Assembly (NCBI RefSeq): GCF_047511655.1
Contig: NC_133392.1
Location: 161,128,542 to 161,192,541 of the forward strand
Origin: Castor canadensis
Lineage: Eukaryota; Chordata; Mammalia; Rodentia; Castoridae
DNA length: 64,000 nucleotides
Direction: 5' to 3'
Positions 34,904-46,933 of this stretch are shown piece by piece. The notes beneath the pieces were generated by a model that did no database searches, had not been told where the DNA came from, and saw only the letters and a list, made by a program, of their open reading frames with translations. The position numbers and the translations under genes were made by a program. Position 1 is the stretch's first letter; every line of letters begins with the position of its first letter.

Positions 34904-35736
34904 GATTATGGACCCTTTCTGGTTTACAAAGAAATATACATAACTAAAAGCAAACAATCCCTCCAGACATCTTCCCCAATTGAGAATTAAAGCACTGCAG
35001 GCATCATGGCCATGACAAGGTAGCTGGTACCAAACTATCCCTCCTACCATGAGCAACTGGAACAAAAAGTATAAGGAACTACTGTGGTTGGCCTGGACCA
35101 CAGGCAGCAGAGAACCTGATTCCTGGGAGGGAGTGGCCGGTGGGCTTTCAGAGGCAGGTGGAATTGGTGGCCTCACTGAGCTGAGGGGACAGGACTCATG
35201 GGCAGAGCCCTGCAGAAGAGGCAACAAAACAGAGAAGCAGCTCTGGAAATCCTCACAGACTGTACTTGTGTCTTTGGCCAAGTGCTAAGCTGAGCATCAT
35301 AGGGTGAGGTTCCACAAGGCCAGCATGAGCAACCAACTGCCAGTGAGCCCTGCAAGCCAGACCACTCCCAGGTTCACAGGGACAAGAGACACTTGGGTTC
35401 CAACCACCCAGATTGGAGAAATTTCACTAACCACCAGACACTCAGTAGAGACCAAAGCAGCCTGGTCCTGTAGATGTATGACTCCACAAGCAAATCAAGT
35501 GCCCGTCAGCACAAAGTCAACATTGTCCAATGGAAGGCCAATAAAGTCCAGATCTCAGCAATCTGACATTTACAACTTTCAGCATCCAACCCCAAATTAC
35601 CAGATGTGTGAAGAAACAGAAACTCATGACCTGCAGCTGAGAGAAAAACCAGTTAATAGAAGCAGACCCAGAAATGAACAGATGATGGGAAGGCAAGAAA
35701 GCCTTTGAAACAACCACTGTAAATATGTCCAGGGAT

Positions 35737-35804
35737 GATTTGTTTGAGGTGCTGAGGACAGAACTCTTTCTTGCTAGGCAAGTGCTCCAACACCAAGCCA
35801 GCCC
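35737..35804 (-). mobile_element. ID-like SINE nested in L1M, 11-bp target-site duplication
   Basis: The minus strand shows GGAGCACTTGCCTAGCAAGA, the ID anticodon-arm-like segment. TGTCCAGGGAT is present on both sides (35726-35736 and 35805-35815), and the L1 sequence reads through when the insert is skipped. Confidence 0.8.
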
Positions 35805-36424
35805 TGTCCAGGGATTTAAAGGACACCATGACCATAATCTATAGGGAGACAGAAGGTATAATAGTGAGTGTAATGAATCAGCTGTCTAACAAGCTGTATA
35901 ACAGGCCCAGGAGGGAGTGAGAGGGAGATGTTTAAATAAATAATAGCTGAAAACTTTGAAAATGTGATAAAAACTATAAATCCACAGATTTGAGAACCTC
36001 AAAATGGTGTTATGTACAAAGCAAAACACAGCGATGTATCATGATACACTGGCTAAAAACCAGAGGCAAACAGAGGATTGTAAAGGAATAAAGGCAAGAA
36101 CAACCTCTGAGCTGCGATTAAAAACTCTGCAAGCCAAGAGAATGAGACCAACATCTTCCCAGTGCAAAAGAAAGCAAAACTGTGGACCAAGGTGCCCATT
36201 TCTAGTGCAAACATCCCTCAGAAGTGAAAGTGAAATAAAGACAATCTAAGACAAAAGGTAAGAGAAGTCATTGCCAACACATCTACACTACAAGAAATGT
36301 CAAAGGAAATTTTTTTTCAGGCTAAAAGAGAATGATAGATGTAAATTTAGATCTGCAGAAAGAATACAACCCCCATTAGAAACTGCAAGTGTGTGCATGC
36401 ATCTCTGTGTTTTAAAATTTTCTT

Positions 36425-36560
36425 TGGCAAATAGTTGGTGAGATCCTATCTTGAAAATAACCCAACAAAAAATTGGACTGGCAGAGGGGCTCAAGTGGCA
36501 GACCGCCTGCCTAGCAAGCTTAAAGCCCTGAGTTCAAACAGCAGTATCACCAAAAAAAAT
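36425..36560 (+). mobile_element. 5'-truncated composite SINE nested in L1M
   Basis: GGCAAATAGTTGGTGAGATC, then AATTGGACTGGCAGAGGGGC, CTGCCTAGCAAGCTTAAAGC and CCTGAGTTCAAACAGCAGTA. Only the end of the B1 half plus the full ID-like half is present. Confidence 0.8.
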
Positions 36561-37662
36561 TCCTTGAAAGGCATTATTTAAAGCAAAAATAATGACAGTA
36601 CATTCTAGAATTTATGATATTTGTAAAAGTGAATTACAATAAAAGCAGAAAAGACCAGAGGAGAGAATAGAAATATACAGTTATAAAATGACACGATACA
36701 AAGTGTACAGTGACATAATACCACTTAAAGATAAAGAAAACAGTAGAACAGACACCAAAACTTCAGACAGAGGGTTACTGCTAATAAGCCAAGAGAAAAG
36801 AAAACAGAAGCCTGAAGAACTGTAATCCAGAAGACAGGAAAAGAGCTAAAAAGACAACAGGTATGAGAAGTCAACCTTATCAATAATCACATAAATGTGA
36901 ATCACATTAATTAAAAGATAGAAGCTGGCACACTGGATGGAAATAAGACACTATGTGATGCTCATTAGATATGGTGATTCAACAATGAAGACACAGACAG
37001 GGCAGAGGCAAAAGGAGGCTATGTACTCATGCATGCAAATGAGTCCTAAGAAAGCAGGAACAGCCATGTTAATGCCGGACAAAGTGGCTTCAGATGGACA
37101 ACATTTCTATAGGGAAAGAGGAACATATAAGGAAAAGGACTCGGTTGATCAAGAACACGATGACCCTACGTGTTTACACACGCAATAATTGCAGGATGCA
37201 CTCAAGAACAAATGAGTGCTGACTGGCCCACACTTGTAACTGGAGATTCCAATACTCCTCTCAACAACTGACAGAACAGTAGATGGAAAACCGCTAAGAC
37301 GTGAGAGGCTCGAAGTGCGCGTTTACAGGACATCCTGCCCGACGACTGCAGAACTCACGTTCTTTTCCAGCACACACAGAACGCTCACTGAGACAGACCA
37401 CATGTTAGGTTGCTAAACAAACCTTGATACATTTCAATCATCCAGAGAATGTTATCTGCCTACAATACAATCAGAGGCCACAACCAACGTGATTTCAACA
37501 AAATCCCCAAATATTTGAAGATTGACGAATGCACTGTTAAGTAACCTAAAGATCAAAGAAGAAATCACAGGAGATATTGGAATATATTTGAGCTGAATTA
37601 TAATGAATTTAAAATCATTGAATTATAATAAAAAATTGTGGGATGTAACTACAGTAGTGGCT

Positions 37663-37768
37663 TGAGACAGGGTCACCCTATGTAGCTCAGGCTGGCCTTG
37701 AACTCACAATGTTCCTGCCTTGGCCCCTGAGTACTGGGATTAGAGGTGTGCATCACTAAGTTTGGCTC
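37663..37768 (-). mobile_element. B1-type SINE nested in L1M
   Basis: Antisense B1: GAGACAGGGTCACCCTATGT, AGCTCAGGCTGGCCTTGAAC, CTGAGTACTGGGATTAGAGG. CTTGAG flanks it on both sides (37661-37666 and 37769-37774), with L1 sequence continuing after. Confidence 0.88.
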
Positions 37769-38060
37769 CTTGAGGGAATTGTATAGTTTCAAATGCTTAT
37801 ATTAGGAAAGAAGACATGTTTAAAATCAATGGTGTCTACTTCAGTCTTTAAATGTTAGAAAAAATTGGTGCTCAGGCTCTGAGCAAGGCGAAGTGGTCCA
37901 CTCTCACCATTCCTGCTCATCACTGGTTATAGAAAAAGTGATAAAATACATACAGGTGGGGAGGGAGGAAGAACCTCACCCCGCAGATGACCTGAGTGCA
38001 TACTTAAAGTATCCCAAAGCCTACAAAAATTGAACCCCTTCCCCAGAATCTCCACTACAC

Positions 38061-38890
38061 TGAACACAGTGTATATCAGTCTCTCAAGTGGGCCCCGTTC
38101 CTTTGTCACATGTAGCCATAATGTCTACAATGTTGCTGTGTGTATTTTTAAACTCTGTCCATGACCCTGAGCAGAAAGTCTTTGCACATAAGCTCTGAGC
38201 TGATTGAATTCTGGCAGGGCTCAGGCAGCCCAGGGCTAAAGGGTGAGTAAGGCTGGGACCCCACAGAGCCAGACCTCAGCAAGGCCACAGGCCCTCCTTG
38301 CCAACCTCCCTTTCCATCTCCAGGGCTCGCTGGGCTTGTGGCTGGTCACCTTTGAGCCTTGGAGAGGAAAGACTGGCTGGCCTAGAGGGACTAGCATGAG
38401 GCCAGTGGGCAGTAGGCCTTGCCAGACTGGGGGTGAAGTGCTTTGGGCCACACCAGGCCTCCAGGAATTCTAGCTCAGTGATAGGCTCATGTCTCACAGC
38501 AGGCGTGGATGGCACACACTGCTGCTGAAAAATCAGGTCAGCAGAGGCCCAATCTATTGTAAGTGCACAACTGGATGGGTTTTAAACAAATGTACATAGC
38601 CACAATGACAATATATGACATTTCTATCACCCTGGGAGTCACCTCTTGCCCCTGTGCAGTCAATGCCCTGTCCTCTCCCCTCCCCAGTCTCTGGTGAACA
38701 CTGATCTGCTCTCTACCTATTTCTCTGCCCTTTCCAGGGTGTCAGCTAAATGAAATTGCCCCGCACATGCTACTTGCACTCAGCACAGGGGCTGAGATTC
38801 AGCCTCATTGTTGTTCCACACGCTAGTACTTGTTCCTTGGTTGCTGAGCAGTTTTCCTTCCTGTGGATGGGCCTCTGCATGTTTACAGAG
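38061..38890. other. Non-L1 sequence separating the two L1M parts
   Basis: Mostly unique. 38541-38745 (TTTCTATCACCCTGGGAGTC, GTGCAGTCAATGCCCTGTCC, GAACACTGATCTGCT) resembles a common old mammalian interspersed repeat that I cannot name with confidence. Confidence 0.45.
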
Positions 38891-38894
38891 GCCA

Positions 38895-40110
38895 AACGTA
38901 CAAAGGGACAATGGCCAGACGATACGCAAACACAGAACCCATTCCATAGTAAGAAAATGAAACACCCGATTGAACATGGGCACAGCCCTGAACGGACACC
39001 GCAGGAAGGTGCACAGATGGCGAGTAAGCAGGTGAAAGAAGCTGCACACACCATATGTCATCAGGGAAATGCATGTGAAAACAGTGAGATGCTCCTGCAC
39101 ACCCGAGAGAATGGTCCAGACCAGAGCACTGACACTACCAAGTGCTGGTGGGGATGTGGAGCAATGGAACCGATTACTGCTGACAGGAACACAAGACAGT
39201 GCAGCCACTTTGGAAAACAGCTCAGTGTTTCTTACAAAACTAAACCTCCTCTTCTATGAGCCAGTAGCCACAAGTCTTGGGATTTACCCAAAAGTGTTGA
39301 AAACTTTCATCCATACAACAACTTATACCCAGATGTTGAAAGTAGCTTTATTTATAATTGTCAAAGCTTGACGTGTCTGTCAGCAGGTGAGTGGATGAAT
39401 AAACTGCTCCATCTGACATCACAGCGTCACTTAGTACTAACAAGCCACAAGACAACAAGAAGGAAGTGTAAGTGCATGTGGCTAAGTGAAAGAAGCCAGC
39501 CTGAAAAGGCTGTAGACTAGGACTCCAACTGTGTGACGTGAACACAAAACTCTGGAACAGTGGAAAGGTCAGTGATTGCCTAAGGTCGTAGGGAGGGAGG
39601 GAGAGATGGACAGGCACTGCACAGAGGAGTTTTAGGGCAGTGAGACCATTTTGTACAAGTCCCTAAAGTAGTTCCTTGTGCTTGAGGCCAGGCAGAGGTG
39701 ACCTCCCAGTGGAAGGTGAGTGTGAATGCGCAGGTGGGTGGATAAATGGTTTGCTCCGAGAGCCATCACTCAACACAGATTCTAGGATCACCAGGGCCTC
39801 CAAAGCCTCTGATGAAAGTCATCAGAAGTAGGAGCTTGGGCTCCCCTAAATAGCAGCTCCTGGAAGCTGCCAAAAGGGGAGAAACAGAAGTCCATGTCAT
39901 ATGCATTTGTCAGAATCTGTACACTGTACACTGGGAGCAGAATCTAGCATAGACCATGGGTGACAATGTGTTTATCAGCTGATGGGGGACGTCCATGGTG
40001 GGGGAGGCTGTGCATTTGTTGGAGCAGGGGGATATGGAAAGTTTCTAACTTCTAATCATTTTTTCTGTGAACCTAAACCAGTCCTAGAAAATAAAGTCTA
40101 TTAAAACATG
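38895..40110 (+). mobile_element. L1M LINE, ORF2 3' end and 3' UTR (L1MA/MB-like)
   Basis: ACACCGCAGGAAGGTGCACA and TCATCAGGGAAATGCATGTG, GTGCTGGTGGGGATGTGGAG, CACTTTGGAAAACAGCTCAG and TGGGATTTACCCAAAAGTGT are L1 ORF2 C-terminal coding words. 39900-40107 ends TTTTTCTGTGAACCTAAACC and AAATAAAGTCTATTAAAA, the L1MA/L1MB 3' end. All frames are broken. Confidence 0.82.
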
Positions 40111-43100
40111 TAAAGCACTCTGACCACAGTCTGCAGCAACCAGTCATGGAGCCAAACAAGGGACCCTGTGACAATTGCTCCCAAACAGCCAGAACTTGGT
40201 TCACCATTAAGAGCTTCCTGATTTTTGTCCTTGCTTCCAACTCAGGGCCAAGAAGAGAAAGCCAGCTACACTCTCCACCCAAGCCCATAGGAAGCCTAAT
40301 TCCAGTGAGCCTCCTCCAGTGCCCCCTGGTAACAACTTCCCCTCTTCTGCCACCTGGAGTCTGCCCAGTCCAGGGGCTGGGACTGCTGCAGCCACCCTGA
40401 GCAAGTGCCTCTCCACGTTCTCACTTGGACAGGCTTCTTTCATGTTCACAGTTTGTGCTTTCAGCAGTGTACGGACATGCATTCCCTCAGTTTGCCTTCA
40501 TGACTAAAGCTGTATGCACACTGGCACCCAGGTCAATTTGTGTCTGCAGTTCACTTGTTTTAAAAACTGGACCCTGCCCTCCCTCTCTGGCTTCCTAGAT
40601 CCTCCTGATGTCCTGGTAGACTCAGGAATCCAGGGACCACAAACCTCATCCAGGGTAGAGGAGGGGCCAACTCCCTCTCTGGGGTCTTGGATGAGTCCCA
40701 GCGCCTCTATGGGGTCACTATCACAAATCAAAAGGCATCACTCCCTACCTTGCAATGCAGAACCCCATTGTCTAAGGCCTGAGCTATAGGTCTGAGCTCA
40801 GCTCAGCTTCCCCTTCCTGAGCTAGATCAAGTGGTGGGGGATGCTGTCCAGCCTGGAGAACTGAGATGCCTTTCCATCAGTCCAGGCTCATGGCTAGGGA
40901 TCACCTCATACCTCAGGCCCCTTGAGCAACTTGCACTATGGGGAACCCCACTCTGGTTACCCCTGACTGCATGAAAGCCACCCTGGCCCTGGTCATTGTA
41001 CCCCAAACTAGGACCCTTCTCGATTTTTGGATAAGTTGCTGCCATGAGAAATAAGGTTGATGGGTCTCTAAATAGCTTTTCTGCAAATAACCAGCAACTC
41101 ACTGAGCCCAAAGCAAAGGGATGAAAAGCATGTCTTTTCCCAGAAAACAGATTCTTCTTTGACACATTTTTTTTTTCTCCCGTTGATTTTTTTCTTGTTT
41201 CCAAAATGGGGCCTCAGTCTTTTATGTGGGGAACCGGCCATAGAGAGACAAAGTCCACTTGTCAGCAATATTCTGCCAGCTGCTGTTCCCTTTTCCTCCA
41301 GGGTCCCCCGACAATAGGGCCATTATCGGATACTCTCTCAGTCCACGGAGCTTTCCTCTCCCCTCCAGGGCTAATGAGGAGAGAGGCTGCCAGGCTGAAC
41401 AAAGTGGGGCCAGTTTCCATTTGACTAGAGTCCCAATGTGGCGAACTCCAGGAAGGGCCATTATGGGGGATGTCGACACTGTCATTCGTTCGCCATGAAT
41501 GACTTTTGGGAGCACGGCCATCATCAGTTCTGTGATTCACATCATTTGTCCTCCAAGAACAGAAACTTATTTCCCAGAGAGGCGGCCATTCAAGCTGTCC
41601 CTGGGCCTCAAACTCCAGCGCAAGTGCCACAGATGACCGTCAGGGTTGTGGCTTGAGGTCTTACCGATGCCTTGTCAAACACGTCAGGAAGGAAAACAAC
41701 TCTGAAATATTTAACAGTCCCTCCTTCCGTCCTTCCCAACCAGTCCTGGACTGAGGAGACTCATCCGCTTGATAAGAAGATAAAAGGACTCGGCACGCCA
41801 TGTTTGGATCTGTGGTCGTGTGCCAAGATTGACTCCTACTTCTCTTTTGGCAGTTACATGGAGCTGCTTTTAGGGGACCTTGGTCCCTAACTCCTGATGA
41901 CTTTTGTGAGCGCATGGTCCATCCTCTCAGTGGACTTCAGAGGCCTTGGCAATCCCAGAATCTGTGTTGAATGGTGGTTCTCAGGGCAAACATTCATCAA
42001 CCACCCAAGCATTCACACCCACCCTTCTGCTGGGAGGGTGCCTTTGCCCAGCCTTGGGCATGGACAGCTGCACTGGGGACTGTCTCCCAGAGTAGGTGTC
42101 ACTGTTGGAGTCAGTAAACAGAGGACTGGGGGAGAGGGTGTCCCCTATATTTTGGAGCCTGGAAATCCCTGAGTACCTCTAAAGAAGTTGAACTATTTCC
42201 TGCATATAAAATGCCCTGCAGTACATCACTGTAATGCCTGGGAGGGGACAGATGCCATCTTGGGTTGTTTGAGCTCAAGCAGTTTGTTGGGTTTCTGGGT
42301 GGAAAGGTGTGATGCCCACCTGCCCAGCTTCTGTGGTGTGGTGAAGCCAGAGGGATCAGTTACTGGTGAGACTCTGGGGACGTAGGAACTACTTCCTGGT
42401 GGCTCTGGTGGCTGAGGGTGGGTGGCAGATAAAATGGGGCACAAAGCAAAGAGCTTTGGGAGGTCCAGGGCAGGTTCAAACAGCAAGTGAGAAGTTCTCT
42501 GTGGCCCCACGGCTTGGCTGATTTGAGCAGGTGTCAGACTGCTCACGTCAATGTCAATTTCATTAGCCTAGGCTACTTAAAGCAAGGTCTCTCAATAGGT
42601 CCCAACACAGGAAGTTAGGGTACAAACTTGATTATGCAAGGTCCTTCACTACTTGTGTGGAAATGACCGTCTACCATCCTGAAACTACAGCTGTGCCTGC
42701 CTTGCAGAAGCTGGAGGTAAATGAGGCAGAAGAAGGTTGCTTAGCTCCCGAGGCCTGGGGTCTGCCAGGAGAAGGTACAGGGAGGAGCTGGGGAGAAATC
42801 AGAGATCCTGGGCAGGGATGGGCAGTGGGAGGCAAGGCTGGCCTCCTAGTGAAATGAGCTGAACCTCTGTGCCAGCTGGAAGTGGAGTGGAGACCTTCGT
42901 GGGTGAGGGGCTCAGGAGATCTCTGTGGGCACCCACGGGAGGTCCACCTCAGGGCAGTGAGGCTTGCACGGAGGGCACTCACCTTCTGAGGTTGATTCAC
43001 TGTAGGTCTCTCCATTACAGAAGTCAGTTTGGGGGTTGTCCTTGAAGGCTATGGATCCCAGGGAAGAACCTGCAGGTTCTCCGCAGGAGAATCAGGGGTC

Positions 43101-43639
43101 AGAGAGGACCCCTGGGGTAGCTGGGTCTGCTCCCCTACAGCCCGAGGGCCTTTGCTCAACCCCTGTCCACCTGTTGGGGCAGCTCCAGGCCTAGCTGGGA
43201 ATGTAAGGCGTGGACATTGCCTCCATGGGAGGCTGGCAGGGTACCCATTGTTAGAGAAGGACAGGTTTAGGACTGGCCACGGAGGACAGGGCCCTGCACC
43301 ATCTCCACAGGGTACTGCTTTGTCACTAAGAGACCTCAGACAAGGGCTTAGGGGTAGACTCTTGGGGACGGCACATCTGGAGGCCAGTGTGCCTGGGGAT
43401 GGACACACCTGGTAGCCACAGCTCCCACTGTGGGACCATCTGGGATAAGTAATGGCTTCTGAGATAATTGTTTTCTGGAAAATGGAAGTATGAGGGTGCC
43501 TCCCTAGTGGAGGTACAGGAAGAGTGGCTTTGTGTACACCAGCGCCTGGTACCTAGATTCCTCTGTTAAGGCTAGGGGCCTCGATCTTGGTGAAGCTCCA
43601 CCTTGCCCCTCCTTCAATGAAGCTGGCGGGCACAGAGGC
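40111..43639. other. Intergenic DNA downstream of PRDM16
   Basis: No exon supported. 41040-41860 is free of recognised repeats, has scattered CpGs in AT-moderate sequence, and is a weak candidate for conserved non-coding DNA. Confidence 0.45.
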
Positions 43640-43656
43640 TTAGAAAAACACACAGA

Positions 43657-43662
43657 TTTATT
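43657..43662 (-). terminator. PRDM16: Distal PRDM16 poly(A) signal AATAAA
   Basis: AATAAA on the minus strand followed at once by a GU/U-rich CTGTGTGTTTTTC element. This is the last signal before clearly non-UTR sequence and gives the expected UTR length. Confidence 0.75.
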
Positions 43663-43765
43663 GCATATCAATCTCATGTATAAATTCATTGTAGCATCAG
43701 AAAGATTGCATTTGGTATACAGTCCTATTCTACAGCATTGACCTCAAAATCAGCTTCTCCTAGGC

Positions 43766-43771
43766 TTTATT
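43766..43771 (-). terminator. PRDM16: Additional AATAAA in the PRDM16 3' UTR
   Basis: Minus-strand AATAAA about 105 bases before the distal signal. A possible alternative cleavage signal; usage cannot be judged. Confidence 0.4.
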
Positions 43772-44179
43772 TTAAAGAGATTTCTCTACACAAGTACATT
43801 TGCTTTATCACAAGCATCAAAATGAAATTTGCAAAATTGCCTTTGATTATTTTCTACAGGTCATGTCTTATTTCCTTATTCTCCCACAGCGATTTCCGTG
43901 TTCATTAGGAACAGTGCCCATTTGTGTGGGCGGTTCAGGACTCCTGGTCTTGACCTAGATCCTAGTCACATATTCAGTAAGTGCAACTACGGAATTTTCC
44001 TTGTAATAAAAATTTCACAAACAGACACGAGAATGACCGCTAAACACGAGTCATGCACAGCTCACTTATAAACACAACAGAAGCAATTTACAAGGAAGGG
44101 GAGCGGGGTCAAGCACCAGCCTCCTTCTCAATGGTTTGTTTTTAAACATTATATGAAAACCCCAGACATTTACATTTGA

Positions 44180-44185
44180 TTTATT
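44180..44185 (-). terminator. PRDM16: Additional AATAAA in the PRDM16 3' UTR
   Basis: Minus-strand AATAAA within A/U-rich sequence; a possible proximal poly(A) signal. Confidence 0.35.
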
Positions 44186-44334
44186 TTCAACACTATACAG
44201 TTCTAAAAGAAAAAAAAAAAAAACAGAAACAAAACTGAACCAAATTTGAATGTAACAACAGCAACTGCTTGCACAGGTTTGTGATTCTCCAAAGTATAGG
44301 TGTATATGAACTTTCTGTTACAAAGTATCCATAT

Positions 44335-44408
44335 GTGTGTGTGTGTGTGTGTGTGTGTATATAAATACATATATATATACACACACACACATATATATAT
44401 ATATATAT
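44335..44408. repeat. (TG)12 - AT spacer - (CA)6 - (AT)9 simple sequence
   Basis: The TG tract at 44335-44358 and the CA tract at 44379-44390 are complementary, separated by an AT-rich spacer and followed by an AT run to 44408. The transcript can fold into a long hairpin here. Confidence 0.9.
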
Positions 44409-44529
44409 GGACACCAGGGCTCTGCTCCCCTTATGCTGAAGAGAGCAAGACAATGTGAGAGGTGTGGAAGGAAACCCTAGGGTCACCTCTGTTCACAAGT
44501 GAATTGCACGTTTGGAAACTCAAGCTGCC

Positions 44530-44535
44530 TTTATT
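44530..44535 (-). terminator. PRDM16: Additional AATAAA in the PRDM16 3' UTR
   Basis: Minus-strand AATAAA (in AGTAAATAAAGG) upstream of the simple-sequence block; use here would remove that block from the mRNA. Confidence 0.35.
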
Positions 44536-44658
44536 TACTGTATCTTTTTTCTAAAAGTGGTAATACAAATCTGTGACAGAAAAGAATAGAACAAACAAAC
44601 AAAAAATGGAATGAAAGGAGGAAGGAACTCTTCTCAGAATAACGCAAGAATGTCTTTG

Positions 44659-44665
44659 TCACAGT
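44659..44665 (-). promoter_or_regulatory. PRDM16: miR-27 7-mer seed match in the PRDM16 3' UTR
   Basis: The minus strand reads ACTGTGA, a 7mer-m8 match to the miR-27 seed. miR-27 is a reported repressor of the brown-fat programme including Prdm16. A single 7-mer can occur by chance. Confidence 0.45.
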
Positions 44666-46925
44666 ATCACTCAATGCTACAGAGACAGTTTCATGGCTTT
44701 TGGTACCCGGCTGACCTCCACTGACCAGGAGCAGCTGTGTCCCACAGCATCCACACTGAGAAGGAGCACTTCTGTCCTGGCTCCCCATCCTCCACCCCGG
44801 CGGCAGTGCAGGGCCCTCCTCTCCCCTCCCCTGGACAGCACAGTGAATACAGCTCAGTAGGTTTCAGTCACGTGGGCAGGGGGACTGGGGATGGGACCAC
44901 GATCCAGTGCTTTGAGGTTTCGCGTCTAGAACACGTGATATGTATTTAGGCAAGTGCTTTGCAAACACTTTGGGGAAACAGATGAGGCAGAAAAAGCCAT
45001 GGGCCCTTAGAGTCTCCAGGGCCTGATTCTGGGGAGGCGGAAAGGTTTGGTCACCAAGGATCTGAGCAGACCAGCTGCACTCTTGGCCTTGTGAAGGTGG
45101 CCCCTCGGGCTGGGCAGTCTCTCAGGCCACACCACACCCACCCTGTGCACTGCTACACACTCCAGCAAAACCTTCTGGGTCTGCCTGGCCACAGAATGGG
45201 CAGCCTTGTGAGTCCTGATGGTCCTAGGAATGACAGCAGCCACAGGGCAAGAGTGTGGACTTGCCAGAGGTCAAGGTCTGGGGTTCAGTGTAGGCCTCTT
45301 TCTGAATGTCCACTGTGGCTGAGCACCAGCAATTCAAAGGCATTGTGATCAGGGCAGTAGTCCTGGCTGGACAGAGGGCCCTGGCCCAGTAGGACCTTCT
45401 GCCTCGCAGCCTCAACTCTGGCTACCTGCGCCAGTTTCCTGTCTGATCTCTGCCCATGCTACATGCGAGGCAACATAGTCCTGTTGCAGCTTGGTGCTCT
45501 AGATGCCAGGATCTCAATTCTCACACCTAGCCTGGCTCCCTAACCCCCCGAGGGTCTTTTGACACCAATGATGCTGGGCCCAAGTGAGCTGGACATAGCT
45601 GAGTTGGTGCTGCTGGTAGTGTAGAGGAGCTGGAAGGGAAGAGTTCGCTGCACTGGGGCGACGCCAAGAGTTGAGGCAATGTGTCAGGGTTGTGCCAGTG
45701 CAGAAAATAAGTGCTGTTTTTGCCAAGGGGTCCAAGGACACAGCCTCCAAGATGCCAAGCGCTGGGGCCAGAGGGGCTGAGCGCTCAAAGGGAAGCTGGG
45801 CTTGCCATCATCACTTTTGGGGAGAGCAAAGCATGTGACTTAAAATATGCAGTCAAGGCTCTTGGGAAAGGGAGAAGAAGAGAATGATAAAGAAGAAAGA
45901 ATTCTTGGGAACACCATCCCCAAATGACAGAATGGGACAGGGAGCCACAAAGAGCGACAAGAAGGGAGTCCCTATCTGGTCTGCTATTGCCAGAAAGACA
46001 CCGAGGTCTCCATGCAGTCAACTTCCCACTTTGGAGAGCGAGTCATCGCAAAAAAAAGCACACACCTTACTCTTTCATAGAAGAAAGCATATAATTTGGG
46101 TTTACAGAAATTTGTATCTGAGTTGAAGTTTTACAGGAATTCCCACAGGGATTTGGGGGAAGTTGGGTCCTATGCTGGGACCTGGCTTGTCTGGCTGAGG
46201 GGATGGTGTGAATGTGTGGGGAGGTGGGAATGGTTGGGTTTGCAAATCCTTATGAGGTGGCCACCGCCAGCAATTCCACACAGCACTTCCTTTGCTCCCC
46301 CAGGGGCATCTTAAACAGTCTGTGCACATGTGCACCTGGCCTTGGCACACACAGGACAGTTCTCTGTCTTGCCACGTCACTTGGATTTAACAAAGGGTGA
46401 ATCCTTTTCACTGTGATCTGTGGGTCTGTGGTGACTGCAAGGATCTCCCTGGCACGGTCTCCAGTGCAAGCCTGGGCCACCTGGCACGACAGAGGCGATC
46501 GTCTTTGGCCTGGATCGGCTGGAGTGGAGTGGCCAGGTGTGTGTAGAACATGCCCTCTTGGACTCTTCTTGTTGCTCCTGGGGAAGAACGCTGAGGAACT
46601 GTCCATGGTGTGACACCAACCCACACATGTGGTTTGTACCTGAATGTTCGTGTTTGTGTTCTTTTTTTAAGGGCAACTCGGGCGATTTTTTTCTCTTCTT
46701 GTTGAGACACTCATTACTTTCTCTTCCAAACAATAAAAGAAATAAATAGAACACTTGTCTTAAATGTAAATGAAACTCAGATTTAACAAAAACATATGAT
46801 TGTCTGGTAAGTGGGCAGAGAGACAGCAGGATTCGTTGAGGGGGGGACGCAGGGGTATTTGGCACATTAAAAACCGCCCCACTCCCTGGTTATCGGTCAC
46901 ACAACACACAACCTTATCACACGGT

Positions 46926-46933
46926 TTTGGTCC
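46926..46933 (-). promoter_or_regulatory. PRDM16: miR-133 8-mer seed match in the PRDM16 3' UTR
   Basis: The minus strand reads GGACCAAA, complementary to miR-133 positions 2-8 with an A opposite position 1. Repression of Prdm16 by miR-133 in brown fat and muscle precursors is published knowledge, which makes this a likely functional site. Confidence 0.7.

Larger units (their letters stand above)
35000..38060 (+). mobile_element. Ancient L1M LINE, 5' UTR through ORF2 (decayed)
   Basis: From about 35580 the order follows old L1M consensus: an ORF1 region (AAATGAACAGATGATGG-type words, 'acaagaaatgtcaaaggaa' at 36291), then the ORF2 endonuclease region (ATTAAAAGATAGAAGCTGGC at 36910, CGTTCTTTTCCAGCACACAC at 37357, CCCCAAATATTTGAAGATTG at 37506) and a reverse-transcriptase remnant (TCACCCCGCAGATGACCTGA, 37976). 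Frames are broken throughout. Three younger SINEs are nested in it. 35000-35570 is probably its 5' UTR. Confidence 0.8.

Noticed and set aside
38750-39259. 169-codon plus-strand open frame
   Set aside because: It runs into decayed L1 ORF2 sequence; not an independent gene.
46790-46865. Possible coding exon in minus-strand frames near 46.4-46.9 kb
   Set aside because: Inside the PRDM16 3' UTR; no splice-bounded homology and no conserved protein pattern.
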